A DNA stretch of 64,000 nucleotides, from NCBI GenBank assembly GCA_020631355.1, contig JAHDHL010000018.1, positions 22,808 through 86,807 on the forward strand. The letters run 5' to 3'. Each line of letters starts with the position of its first letter. Within the stretch, counting starts at the first letter, position 1. This DNA is from Saprospiraceae bacterium. GTDB lineage: Bacteria; Bacteroidota; Bacteroidia; Chitinophagales; Saprospiraceae. The position numbers were made by a program, and so were the translations under genes. Positions 35,505 to 43,336 of this stretch are shown here, in pieces. The notes below the pieces were generated by a model. That model was not told the origin of the DNA and searched no databases. It worked only from the letters and a program-made list of their open reading frames with translations.

Positions 35505-36281
35505 ATGAAAAGAGTATCAACTATTTTGTTTCTAGCCCTAATGACATTCAGCCTGACTGCACAGAAAGTTAAGGTGAAAAAGGATATCGTCTATGTTGAT
35601 GGTGTCGAAATAGCAAAAATCAAGGGCGAAAGGAGCAAGGCTGCATTGGGTCTGGTCAAGGACTTTACAGTGAGTAATATGGATGGCAAGGAATTATTCA
35701 CTGCAGTTTATACCGATAAGATTCCCGAAGACCCGAATAATAATACCATCTTCTATTTCGAATTCGATTTCATGACTGTGGATAAGACCGCTTACTTTGG
35801 TGTTTCCAAATTGGGAACCATGAAATCCATTGGGAATATCGTAGGTAAGCATAACCTCATAAAGGATGGGGAAATCAACGAAAAGGCACTGGCTACCCTT
35901 ATCAAGAAAAAAGGTAAGACTCCTCCCGTTGTTGCCGAGTATGATATGGCTGACCGCCCAAGGAATTTTCCGGTGGAATTAAGAGAAAAGGGTGAGCTAT
36001 CACAAGCAAGTACCGTTTTCGCAACGTATCAGGACAAGGGTACGGTACAAGGAAAGGACATCTACGAATTCTATGCACCGAATGGTGTTTTGGCAGTCAG
36101 GGTTAGTTTCTCAGGAGGGAATAATGCCACATCATTCCTAGTGGAAACATTCAAGGACAACCGTGAACACAATGTAGGTATTCCCCAAAAGGAAAAAATA
36201 GATGTAGTCATCGCAATAGATAGGAATTACTATACCCTGAAGCGTCTAGGTAAGTGGATTGTGGATAATAATTATCTATAA
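35505..36281 (+). CDS. Hypothetical secreted protein, 258 residues
   Basis: A signal peptide (MKRVSTILFLALMTFSLTAQ) leads a mature part of ~238 residues that I do not recognise. KKDIVYVDGVEIAKI resembles the start of many periplasmic 'GLPGLI/DUF' style proteins of this phylum; FYFEFDFMTVDKTAYFGVSK and VVIAIDRNYYTLKRLG follow. The start at 35505 is preferred to the upstream in-frame ATG, which adds a non-signal-like leader. A strong terminator follows 31 bp after the stop. Function unknown. Confidence 0.7.
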   Translation: MKRVSTILFLALMTFSLTAQKVKVKKDIVYVDGVEIAKIKGERSKAALGLVKDFTVSNMDGKELFTAVYTDKIPEDPNNNTIFYFEFDFMTVDKTAYFGVSKLGTMKSIGNIVGKHNLIKDGEINEKALATLIKKKGKTPPVVAEYDMADRPRNFPVELREKGELSQASTVFATYQDKGTVQGKDIYEFYAPNGVLAVRVSFSGGNNATSFLVETFKDNREHNVGIPQKEKIDVVIAIDRNYYTLKRLGKWIVDNNYL

Positions 36282-36312
36282 GAAAAGCCCGAGACCCAAG
36301 GGAATAAGGAAC

Positions 36313-36350
36313 ATCCCGGATTTTCTACTTCAGAGAATTCGGGATTTTTT
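36313..36350 (+). terminator. Intrinsic terminator at 36.3 kb
   Basis: ATCCCGGATTTTCT (36313-36326) pairs with AGAGAATTCGGGAT (36332-36345), with two G-U pairs around ACTTC, and ends in six T. It closes the 258-residue secreted-protein gene and leaves the UbiA gene with its own start. Confidence 0.85.
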
Positions 36351-36389
36351 ATATTTAATCCCGAATCCACCCTACGAAAATCCGAATCC

Positions 36390-37265
36390 ATGTCATTCTT
36401 CCGACCCTCCAATCTTGTATTCTGGCTCAAGGTCTCCCGTCCCGGGCTTTGGTTTCCTGCATTGTGGCTCTATTTTCTGCCACTGAGTGGAATGAGGATG
36501 TGGGAGGATACCAGTTTTTGGTTGGGAATATTGTTCGTTACATTCCCTCTTAACTTCATCATCTACGGATGGAATGATTATGTGGATTATGATACCGACC
36601 AACTCAATCCCAGAAAGGATAGTTTCCTTTTCGGAGCCAAGGGCAATCGGGAACAACTCAGTACATTACCTCCCTTACTAGCCATCCTCCAACTTGGGTT
36701 TTATGGTTATTTCATCTATTATCTAGGATGGGAATCCATCGGATTGTTCGCAGCATTGGTATTGGTGATGTGGGCCTATAATTTTCCGGGTAAGGGATTC
36801 AGGAATACGCCACCATTGGAGTTATTTGCCCAGTTCGGATACCTCCTGATTGTTCCTTTCAGTATGATGCTCAATGATACAGCTGAAGTTCCTTGGCTGA
36901 CCTATTTTTATCTGGTGTTGTTTGCGATACAATCACAACTCATCGGAGAAGTCATGGACATTGAACCTGACCGAAAGGCCAATCGCCATACCACGGCTAC
37001 ACGCCTTGGTATACGGAATACCAAATTACTGATCATTCTGATAGTCCTGGTAGAGGTACTCTTGCTTATGTTGGCATATGGTGATTTTATTTTTGGGGGA
37101 ATGCTGGCACTGGGTTTGGTCTGGCTCCTGTTGGACTTATTCGTCATTTACAAGAATAGGACCTACACCTTGGAACAGATGAAACTATTCGGTGTAGGTT
37201 CCAACCTGATCGCTATGGCAAGCATGATTTATGTATGGTGGTCGGGTGTTTTGATGGGCATATAG
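36390..37265 (+). CDS. UbiA-family prenyltransferase
   Basis: A 291-residue protein with about eight or nine membrane spans. The two Mg/prenyl-diphosphate motifs are clear: NDYVDYDTD (62-70, NDxxDxxxD) and DIEPD (190-194, DxxxD), the latter inside GEVMDIEPDRKANRHTT. Enzymes of this family attach a prenyl chain to an aromatic or other acceptor (menaquinone, heme O, chlorophyll, archaeol-type lipids). It is not next to any quinone gene, so the product is unclear; a role in carotenoid/lycopene elongation or in quinones is possible. Confidence 0.88.
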   Translation: MSFFRPSNLVFWLKVSRPGLWFPALWLYFLPLSGMRMWEDTSFWLGILFVTFPLNFIIYGWNDYVDYDTDQLNPRKDSFLFGAKGNREQLSTLPPLLAILQLGFYGYFIYYLGWESIGLFAALVLVMWAYNFPGKGFRNTPPLELFAQFGYLLIVPFSMMLNDTAEVPWLTYFYLVLFAIQSQLIGEVMDIEPDRKANRHTTATRLGIRNTKLLIILIVLVEVLLLMLAYGDFIFGGMLALGLVWLLLDLFVIYKNRTYTLEQMKLFGVGSNLIAMASMIYVWWSGVLMGI

Positions 37266-37402
37266 AAATTTGACATCCACATAATAAACCCCAAATTGCG
37301 TCGTTTTTAGAACAGACAGGTCATCCAGTGCATCCTTTCCTAACCTATGGAAGAAATCGGGGAAAGAACGATAGCCGACCTTGTGCGAATCCTTTCGCAT
37401 AC

Positions 37403-37441
37403 CATAGTATTCTATTCATTCATTTTAAATGGAATACTATG
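37403..37441. repeat. Inverted repeat in the 37.3-37.5 kb gap
   Basis: CATAGTATTC (37403-37412) and GAATACTATG (37432-37441) form a perfect 10-bp arm, extended by a wobble and three pairs to about 14 bp, loop ~11 nt. No T tract follows, so it is not a standard terminator. It lies ~110 bp before the lipoprotein gene at 37552. The remaining gap (37266-37551) shows no gene. Confidence 0.5.
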
Positions 37442-37551
37442 TATAACAAGGAACCTCCTCATTATTTTATGCTTACCCGTATGATGGTTCGTGATTGGAA
37501 TATCCAACACGCTCCAACACTTATTTCATTGACTCAATCAAAATAATACTT

Positions 37552-38136
37552 ATGAAAAATTACTTGGTAATTCTGGCCATTATGGCTTTCGCAGTTACAG
37601 GTTGCGACGATCCAAACAAAACCCAATTCGGTATTTTTAGCGTACAGGAAAACGAAACGACAGTCATTGCCGATGGAGTAATCCGAACCCGTTCACTGGA
37701 TGATTTCAATGATATGATATCAAGATATCCGAATATAGACCGGATTGTCATGCATGATATGCCCGGTTCAGCAGATGATGATGCTAATGTAGAAATAGGT
37801 CGTGCGGTTTATCAGGCACAAATCGATATGCATATCGAGGATGGTTATGATATCGCTTCGGGAGCAGTGGATTTGTTCTTGGCCGGTAGGGTCCGGACAA
37901 AAGGACAAAACACCCGCTTTGGCGTACATGCATGGGCGGACGGGAATTCTTCAGCTACGGATTATCCTGAGGATTCCGAGGAACATGACCTTATCATTAA
38001 TTATTACAAGGACATCGGTATGACGGAGGAAGAAGCAAGGACATTCTACTTCTATACCATTTATGCAGCACCTGCAGAGGATATCCATTGGATGACGGAT
38101 GCCGAAGTCGAACAATACAATATGCTAACGGAATAA
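37552..38136 (+). CDS. ClpP/crotonase-fold-like lipoprotein
   Basis: A 194-residue lipoprotein (lipobox VTGC, Cys18). The core resembles COG3904-type exported proteins of the ClpP/crotonase fold: RIVMHDMPGSADDDANVEIG (~64-83), DIASGAVDLFLAGR (~100-113) where Ser103 sits where the ClpP-like nucleophile would be, and RFGVHAWADG (~122-131) with a His126 candidate. In related proteins the strand order and 'asg-a-dLflAG' match. Whether it cleaves anything is unknown. A strong terminator follows 9 bp after the stop. Assignment is by motif only. Confidence 0.55.
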   Translation: MKNYLVILAIMAFAVTGCDDPNKTQFGIFSVQENETTVIADGVIRTRSLDDFNDMISRYPNIDRIVMHDMPGSADDDANVEIGRAVYQAQIDMHIEDGYDIASGAVDLFLAGRVRTKGQNTRFGVHAWADGNSSATDYPEDSEEHDLIINYYKDIGMTEEEARTFYFYTIYAAPAEDIHWMTDAEVEQYNMLTE

Positions 38137-38144
38137 GTACTCAC

Positions 38145-38183
38145 ATCGGAGGTCACTATGAAAAGATGACCTCCGATTTTTTT
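38145..38183 (+). terminator. Intrinsic terminator after the ClpP-like lipoprotein
   Basis: ATCGGAGGTCA (38145-38155) and TGACCTCCGAT (38167-38177) form a perfect 11-bp stem followed by T7. Confidence 0.92.
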
Positions 38184-38299
38184 ATCCCATGAACCTTTTC
38201 CAATATCCATCATTCCCATTATATGATTACATTGAACTTGATTTGCTCTGGCAATCATCAGGTTCGGATTAGAATGACTTAAACATCAAATTCATTATC

Positions 38300-38893
38300 A
38301 TGAGATATTGGCTTTTCCTAGGAATATTATTATTGGCTTATCAGTGTAAATCACCATCATCCGCAAGTACCTCAGACACCAAGGAAGTAGCTGAGGAAAC
38401 GGTTGTTGTATCCAAGCAGAGTATACACACTTTCAAGGTGGAGGATATCAATGGGGATTCATTCGATTTTTCTTCCCTGAAAGGTAAGAAAGTCATGGTA
38501 GTGAATACCGCTTCCAAATGTGGACTTACACCTCAATACGAGGGGCTTCAGGCATTATATGACCAGTATAAGGATAGTGGTTTTGTCATTGTGGGATTCC
38601 CTGCCAATAATTTCATGTTTCAGGAACCGGGGAGCAATGAAAAAATCAAGACATTCTGCGAAAGTAAGTTCGGAGTAACATTCCCAATGATGTCCAAGAT
38701 TTCCGTAAAAGGAAATGATAAGCATCCCATTTACCAATTCCTTACAGAAAAGGAACAGAATGGTGTAATGGATTCCAAGGTAGCTTGGAACTTCCAAAAG
38801 TACCTGATAGATGAGGAGGGTTTTTTGGTCAAGTTCTGTTCGCCCAAGACCAAACCAATGGATGAACAAATCATCTCCTGGATTGAGGGATAA
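38300..38893 (+). CDS. Glutathione peroxidase (thiol-peroxidase type)
   Basis: A 197-residue exported peroxidase. It begins with a hydrophobic leader and a possible lipobox (AYQC, Cys16; the residue before Cys is atypical). The GPx core has VVNTASKCGLTPQY with peroxidatic Cys74, FPANNFMFQEPGSNEKI (the Cys usual in many FPCNQF motifs is Ala here) and WNFQKYLID with the catalytic Trp. It reduces peroxides in the periplasm, likely with thioredoxin-type donors. Start and length are normal once the leader is removed. The next gene begins 27 bp on. Confidence 0.93.
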   Translation: MRYWLFLGILLLAYQCKSPSSASTSDTKEVAEETVVVSKQSIHTFKVEDINGDSFDFSSLKGKKVMVVNTASKCGLTPQYEGLQALYDQYKDSGFVIVGFPANNFMFQEPGSNEKIKTFCESKFGVTFPMMSKISVKGNDKHPIYQFLTEKEQNGVMDSKVAWNFQKYLIDEEGFLVKFCSPKTKPMDEQIISWIEG

Positions 38894-38920
38894 TTGTGGA
38901 TAATTAGCTAATTTCATTCC

Positions 38921-39421
38921 ATGAAACAACTTATACTTCTTATATGTCTACTAGGAACGGCTGCTGTATGCTCATCGCAGGATACAGTGGATTGTTCTGT
39001 AGTGAAATCGGGTTATTTTACCTACATCAGCCAAGGAGAGGAAATGACGATTTACCGCAATGGGAATATCCAGCATGAATGGAATGAGGGATATACGTCC
39101 TGTATCAAGGGTGAATTGACTTGGGATGAAACTTGTACCTATACAGCGCACATTACGGAAGTCATCTTCATAGCGCATCCTCCCGAATTGATAGCGGAGA
39201 GCACAGCAGAGGAAATCAAGGCTTTCGAGGAAGATTTGAGGGGAATTCTTAAATCTACGACAATGGTAGGTACTGTCGAGGAAGTAAAAAAGGATGCACA
39301 TCAGGTAAAGGTGAGTTTCATGAATGAGCAGAATTCAGTTACCATGAAGCATCTCTCAAAGAAAGAGGGGAAGAAACGACATAAGCGTTTAAGGAAAATA
39401 CTCAAGAAAATGAAAGGTTAG
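38921..39421 (+). CDS. Hypothetical exported protein, 166 residues
   Basis: A signal peptide (to about CSSQ, residue 20) and a ~145-residue mature part with four spaced Cys in its first half (VDCSVVKSG, YTSCIKGEL, DETCTYTA) and a very basic tail (KKEGKKRHKRLRKILKKMKG). YFTYISQGEEMTIYRNGNIQ is typical of a small Bacteroidota family found beside other envelope genes; I cannot name it. It may be co-transcribed with the peroxidase. Function unknown. Confidence 0.7.
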   Translation: MKQLILLICLLGTAAVCSSQDTVDCSVVKSGYFTYISQGEEMTIYRNGNIQHEWNEGYTSCIKGELTWDETCTYTAHITEVIFIAHPPELIAESTAEEIKAFEEDLRGILKSTTMVGTVEEVKKDAHQVKVSFMNEQNSVTMKHLSKKEGKKRHKRLRKILKKMKG

Positions 39422-39840
39422 GAGGAACATGAAAAATGGCAAAGCATAGATCGTATATGTATCCCGACCTTGTAGCAGGGAGATATCGTCATTTACTCCA
39501 CCAACACGATGTTACCCATAGGTGTAGCTTTGGAAAGATTAGGGATGATTTTTTCTACCTTCAGTATTTGTTAGGAAAGTAGGCTGTATCATCCCGGAGC
39601 AATATGGTGTGGAATTCATCCGCATTAACTTGCTAAAATATGGCAACTGTTATTACCATGCTTATTTTCAGGGAAATCCCTATAATGTTCCCCGCTCAGG
39701 ATGAGCCGTAGCATACGGTTCTTGTGAATAATGAAACAGCTTACAGTGATATCCTGATATTTCAGTGTTGTACTGATATTGTAGAACAATTTACCGTATG
39801 GGTAGAGGAAAGTTTCAATCCCATATCATAAAGTATAGAA
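39422..39840. other. Gene-free gap with short coding-like scraps
   Basis: No intact gene was found. Two short plus-strand stretches read like protein: a frame giving STNTMLPIGVALERLG near 39500 and one giving CTDIVEQFTVWVEE near 39775, each ended by stops. The second resembles the end of a PKD-like domain. They may be decayed coding sequence or chance. Confidence 0.35.
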
Positions 39841-40224
39841 TCAGAGCACTACCTGGATAGAGCCACCTTGCTTGAAAAGTTCCTCATTATCACCAATCTT
39901 ATACTTAGCAGTAAAATAGTAGGTTCCTTCAGGAAGCATGACCTCATCCTCATTGCCATTATCATCAATAAGTACACGACTGCCATACCATTTGAAGTCC
40001 AAATCATCAGTTCGGTAGATATGTTCTCCCCATTGATTGAAAACCTCCACTTCCAGATAAGTCAGTTCACATTCTGATTCGTATGTGAATGGAATGTCCT
40101 TACTATCCTGACTTAATTGGGAGTAGAATGTAACATTACAAGGAATATCACCCGAAAAACTTCCAGGTTCGAAATAGAAGAAATAAGGGAAGATTAGAAA
40201 GGTAAAGAAAATTATCGCTTTCAT
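39841..40224 (-). CDS. Free-standing CHU_C-like exported domain
   Basis: A 127-residue protein: a signal peptide (~20 residues) followed by one beta domain like the CHU_C/gliding-motility C-terminal module: LEVEVFNQWGEHIYR, LPEGTYYFTAKYKI, FKQGGSIQVVL. Normally this domain ends a protein of hundreds of residues and directs it to the T9SS; here it stands alone and lacks the usual ISPNGDGxND opening. It may be a trimmed cargo, a small secreted protein, or a partial gene. It is flanked by a gap of decayed-looking sequence. Confidence 0.7.
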   Translation of the reverse strand: MKAIIFFTFLIFPYFFYFEPGSFSGDIPCNVTFYSQLSQDSKDIPFTYESECELTYLEVEVFNQWGEHIYRTDDLDFKWYGSRVLIDDNGNEDEVMLPEGTYYFTAKYKIGDNEELFKQGGSIQVVL

Positions 40225-40360
40225 AGTGTGTGTTTAGTTTCTACACACATAAATTCAAAAAGGATGCCTAAAAGACACAAAATGTCATATTATAAAAAAG
40301 ATAATGCTTACCGGATTGGTTGTTAAGGGGGATTGCTTTATATAATTTTAAGGTAGGTAG

Positions 40361-40404
40361 AGGTACTTGCTATGATAAAACCATAATTCATCTAGCAAGT
40401 ACCT
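40361..40404. terminator. Inverted repeat / possible bidirectional terminator
   Basis: AGGTACTTGCT (40361-40371) and AGCAAGTACCT (40394-40404) form a perfect 11-bp stem with a 22-nt loop (ATGA/TCAT may extend it). It lies past the stop of the minus-strand thioredoxin-like gene. T tracts are short on both strands. Confidence 0.5.
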
Positions 40405-40440
40405 GTTTATTAGCATATTGGATATGCAATTTAATGCATA

Positions 40441-41142
40441 TTAGCCCTTTTGTACCTTGATGGAACAACCTATGGCCTTGGTCGTGGCAGGGTCGATGGC
40501 TTCGCCCTTACCCAAAGCATCATAAGCTTTTTCCACATATTTGACCTGTACAGCTTCTGCTTCCTCGTGGTTATCATCAATGGCACCATGATAAGCTACT
40601 ACAAAACCTTTGTCGGTCTTGTTCAGTACATATACCTCAGGAGTTTTCGTTGCACCGAACTTAGGGAAGATGGATTGGTCTGCATCAATGACATAAGGGA
40701 AGTCGAATCCTTTCTCATCGGATCTTTCCTTCATTTTCTCAAGACTGTCATTCGGCTTGATGGTTAGGTCATTCGGCATGATGGCAACAATAGGATAGCC
40801 GGCTGCTTGGGCTTTCTTGCTCAATTCCACCAATCTGTCCTCATACATGACAGCATATGGACAAGTATTGCATGTGAAAACCACAGTGGCTCCTTTCACA
40901 TCTGCTCCCAATGAAGCCAATGAGACCATTTTGCCATCCACATTTTCCAAGGAGAAATCCTCTACCACATCACCGATTTGGTAACCCTCCTTAGCAGGAG
41001 TTTCTTTCTTTTCCACAACAGGTGTAGCAGTTTCTGTGGGAACCTCATCAGGGGTAGTGGCAATATCTGCATTGCCACAGGAAGTGAAAATGGTAGCAAA
41101 GCAAAGTGCTAGGAATAAGAGTGATAATAAATTTCCGTTCAT
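40441..41142 (-). CDS. Thioredoxin-like/AhpC-TSA-like lipoprotein
   Basis: A 233-residue lipoprotein with lipobox FTSC (Cys22). The redoxin-like fold starts at ~52 (GYQIGDVVEDFSLENVDG), with the active-site motif VFTCNTCPYAV giving CNTC at Cys91/Cys94, and a cis-Pro loop FGATKTPEVYVL (~164-175). It resembles periplasmic thiol-disulfide exchange or peroxiredoxin-like proteins; the final GCSIKV carries one more Cys. Usual range. Operates in the envelope. Redoxin assignment is firm; the partner is unknown. Confidence 0.88.
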   Translation of the reverse strand: MNGNLLSLLFLALCFATIFTSCGNADIATTPDEVPTETATPVVEKKETPAKEGYQIGDVVEDFSLENVDGKMVSLASLGADVKGATVVFTCNTCPYAVMYEDRLVELSKKAQAAGYPIVAIMPNDLTIKPNDSLEKMKERSDEKGFDFPYVIDADQSIFPKFGATKTPEVYVLNKTDKGFVVAYHGAIDDNHEEAEAVQVKYVEKAYDALGKGEAIDPATTKAIGCSIKVQKG

Positions 41143-41266
41143 GATTGAAGTTTATAATGAATAATAGGAATTCTGTTAATTCAAAGACATGAATCACAAA
41201 AAAGTTGAATATAATATTGTTAATTATTCAGGACGATATGAAAACAAAGTATGACAATTGGTCTAC

Positions 41267-41959
41267 TTACTCTCCTATATGGTATCGTACATACTTGATT
41301 TTCTTGCCAGCTTCCAGGTGCATGTTTTCATAGTAGGTCTTGAATTCCAATTCAGGAATGTATAAATCCTTGGAATAAATATCATTCTCCTGATAAATCA
41401 AATCACATTTCTTATCCTCATCAATGGTTTCCAGGGTAAACTCGAATAGGGTAGGGTCATCCGTTTTCAATTGGACAATACCATCCTGCTTCAGTACCTT
41501 GCGATATTCATTGAGGAAAAAAGGACTTGTGAGTCTACGGTTGGATTTGGAATCCCTTAGGAATGGGTCCGGAAATGTAATCCATATCTCACTGACCTCA
41601 CCTTTTACAAAAAACTTGGATATGAGTTCGATACGACATCTGAGGAATGCAGCATTGGACAGCTCCTCGTTCATGGCCTTGGTGGCTCCTTTCCATATCC
41701 TTGCTCCTTTGATGTCCAAACCAATGAAGTTCCTGTCCGGGAATTTTCTTGCAAGGTTAACCGTATATTCCCCGCCTCCACATGCCAATTCCAGCGTGAT
41801 AGGTCGGTCATTCTTAAAGTGGAGTTCATTCCACTTTCCCTTGAGGTCGAATTCTTCCATGGCCTTGCCATATAGTACGGGATTATGCCAATCAAAACAT
41901 TGGTAGACATTCGAATAGGTCAACAGTTCACTGAATTTCCTCAGTTTATTCTTACTCAC
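41267..41959 (-). CDS. trmB: tRNA (guanine-N7)-methyltransferase
   Basis: TrmB, 230 residues, makes m7G46 in the tRNA variable loop using SAM. Seen: LELACGGGEYTVNLARKFP (SAM loop), IGLDIKGARIWKGATKA, and the TrmB signature ITFPDPFLRDSKSNRRLTS, with KQDGIVQLKTDDPTLFEFT after it. In many bacteria the signature reads FPDPWxKxRHxKRR; the LRDSKSNRR form is the Bacteroidota variant. Stand-alone. Secure. Confidence 0.95.
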   Translation of the reverse strand: MSKNKLRKFSELLTYSNVYQCFDWHNPVLYGKAMEEFDLKGKWNELHFKNDRPITLELACGGGEYTVNLARKFPDRNFIGLDIKGARIWKGATKAMNEELSNAAFLRCRIELISKFFVKGEVSEIWITFPDPFLRDSKSNRRLTSPFFLNEYRKVLKQDGIVQLKTDDPTLFEFTLETIDEDKKCDLIYQENDIYSKDLYIPELEFKTYYENMHLEAGKKIKYVRYHIGE

Positions 41960-42206
41960 AAGACAGATATTAAAAGTTGATGGCTAGCCAGTAGCAAGCA
42001 CATGGAATCAATGACCTATGGTTGGAAACATGTGGATAACAGTCCCATCTTCCAGCCTCTAATCATCATTGCGCCACAAAAATAATAGAACTTGCTTTAA
42101 AATAAGGGAAGAATACAGAAAGGATATTCTGTGAAGATTATCATAAATAAATCAATTCTTTCGAGAAAAAGCACAAATTATCTTGCAAATAAACTTTTTT
42201 ATCCAT

Positions 42207-42225
42207 TACTTTGAATTGCAAAGTA
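42207..42225. promoter_or_regulatory. Operator 1: TACTTTG-N5-CAAAGTA
   Basis: Perfect 7-bp inverted repeats TACTTTG (42207-42213) and CAAAGTA (42219-42225) with a 5-nt spacer. The right arm overlaps the -7 box TACTTTTG (42224-42231). The same element occurs at 43299-43317. It is the likely site of the winged-helix regulator encoded at 42945-43244, acting as a repressor. Confidence 0.7.
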
Positions 42226-42231
42226 CTTTTG
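42224..42231 (+). promoter_or_regulatory. -7 box of the membrane-protein cluster
   Basis: TACTTTTG matches TAnnTTTG, 3 bp before the ATG at 42234, so the transcript would be nearly leaderless. It overlaps operator 1. Confidence 0.55.
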
Positions 42232-42233
42232 AA

Positions 42234-42881
42234 ATGGATGATAATCGAAATAACCATGTACAAGAATTGGCCTATATCAGGTCGATGATGGAGCAATCCT
42301 CCCGATTCATATCCCTGAGCGGATTATCAGGAGTGGCTGCGGGAATTGTTGCCCTTATGGGAGCAGCAGCAGTTTATGTCTACTTGGGAACCAGCCCCTT
42401 TACGGGTAGGAAATGGTACGATGTGGATAATGCGGCTACCTATGAGAAATGGGGCATGGGGTATCAGACATTCTTTATGCTTGATGCATTGTTGGTGTTG
42501 TGTTTGGCCATATCCATCGGCTACTTCTTTTCAAGGAGAAAAGCAAAGAAGGCAGGACAGAAATTGGTGACACCGTCATCCATGAAGCTTTTATCCAATT
42601 TCCTGATTCCATTGGTGTCAGGAGGTATATTTTGCCTGATGTTGGCCAGATATGGATATTTTGGAATTATAGCTCCGAGCATGCTCATATTCTACGGATT
42701 GGCCCTCATCAATGGAAGCAAATACACCTTGGATGATATCCGGTACCTTGGATTTGTCGAACTTTTCCTAGGTTTGTTGGCCACTTGGTTCATTGGTTAT
42801 GGATTATTGTTTTGGGCCATCGGATTTGGGGTCATGCACATTGTATATGGTCTTAGGATGTATTTCAAATATGACCGCTGA
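42234..42881 (+). CDS. Hypothetical membrane protein, 215 residues
   Basis: An uncharacterised inner-membrane protein with about five spans. The N-terminal ~28 residues are soluble and acidic (MDDNRNNHVQELAYIRSMME), then LSGLSGVAAGIVALMGAAAVYV and four more hydrophobic stretches. The start at 42234 fits the operator/-7 box; an upstream in-frame ATG lies before the operator and is unlikely. First gene of a cluster with the winged-helix regulator 63 bp on. Function unknown. Confidence 0.75.
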   Translation: MDDNRNNHVQELAYIRSMMEQSSRFISLSGLSGVAAGIVALMGAAAVYVYLGTSPFTGRKWYDVDNAATYEKWGMGYQTFFMLDALLVLCLAISIGYFFSRRKAKKAGQKLVTPSSMKLLSNFLIPLVSGGIFCLMLARYGYFGIIAPSMLIFYGLALINGSKYTLDDIRYLGFVELFLGLLATWFIGYGLLFWAIGFGVMHIVYGLRMYFKYDR

Positions 42882-42944
42882 TTCTAGGGTGATTCGAAGC
42901 ATTAGGCAAGACCGAACGGATATAAGCAATAAAGTACGCAGCGT

Positions 42945-43244
42945 ATGAAAGATATCATTAACAATTTGAACAAGATTTTCGATAGCCGGATGAGGCTCGG
43001 AATCATGTCTGTGTTGATGGTGAACGATTGGGTGGAATTCAAGAATATGAAAGAAATGTTGGATGCCACGGATGGTAATCTGGCCAGTCATATCAAGGCC
43101 CTTGAAAAGAATGAGTACATCGAGGTGAGGAAAATGTTTGTTGGGCGTAAGCCCCAAACCTCCTATCGTGTAACCAAACTAGGGGAAAAGGCATTCAAGA
43201 ATCATTTGGATGCACTGGAAAAACTCCTGAATTCAAGGGATTGA
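42945..43244 (+). CDS. Winged-helix transcriptional regulator
   Basis: A 99-residue winged-helix protein. Helices and wing read RLGIMSVLMVNDWVEFKNM (~20-38), LDATDGNLASHIKALEKNEY (~42-61, recognition helix region) and IEVRKMFVGRKPQTSYRVT (wing). It is the MarR/ArsR-like 'winged helix DNA-binding' type common beside membrane proteins in Bacteroidota. Two matching palindromes (42207-42225 and 43299-43317) lie on the promoters on either side, so autoregulation and repression of the neighbours is likely. No metal-binding Cys is seen. Effector unknown. Confidence 0.88.
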   Translation: MKDIINNLNKIFDSRMRLGIMSVLMVNDWVEFKNMKEMLDATDGNLASHIKALEKNEYIEVRKMFVGRKPQTSYRVTKLGEKAFKNHLDALEKLLNSRD

Positions 43245-43298
43245 TACACAATCGTTTGGAAGGCATTGAGAGGCATGAGCCTTATTTTTTTAAATATT

Positions 43299-43317
43299 TA
43301 CTTTGTAATGCAAAGTA
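43299..43317. promoter_or_regulatory. Operator 2: TACTTTG-N5-CAAAGTA
   Basis: TACTTTG (43299-43305) and CAAAGTA (43311-43317), the same arms and 5-nt spacer as operator 1, with spacer TAATG. It overlaps an imperfect -7 box (TAGTTTG, 43316-43322) 14 bp before the ATG at 43337. Confidence 0.7.
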
Positions 43318-43336
43318 GTTTGTAAAAATAATAGCT

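Noticed and set aside
42183..42233. Upstream start for the 215-residue membrane protein
   Set aside because: It would place the operator and -7 box inside the gene; the ATG at 42234 fits the promoter.
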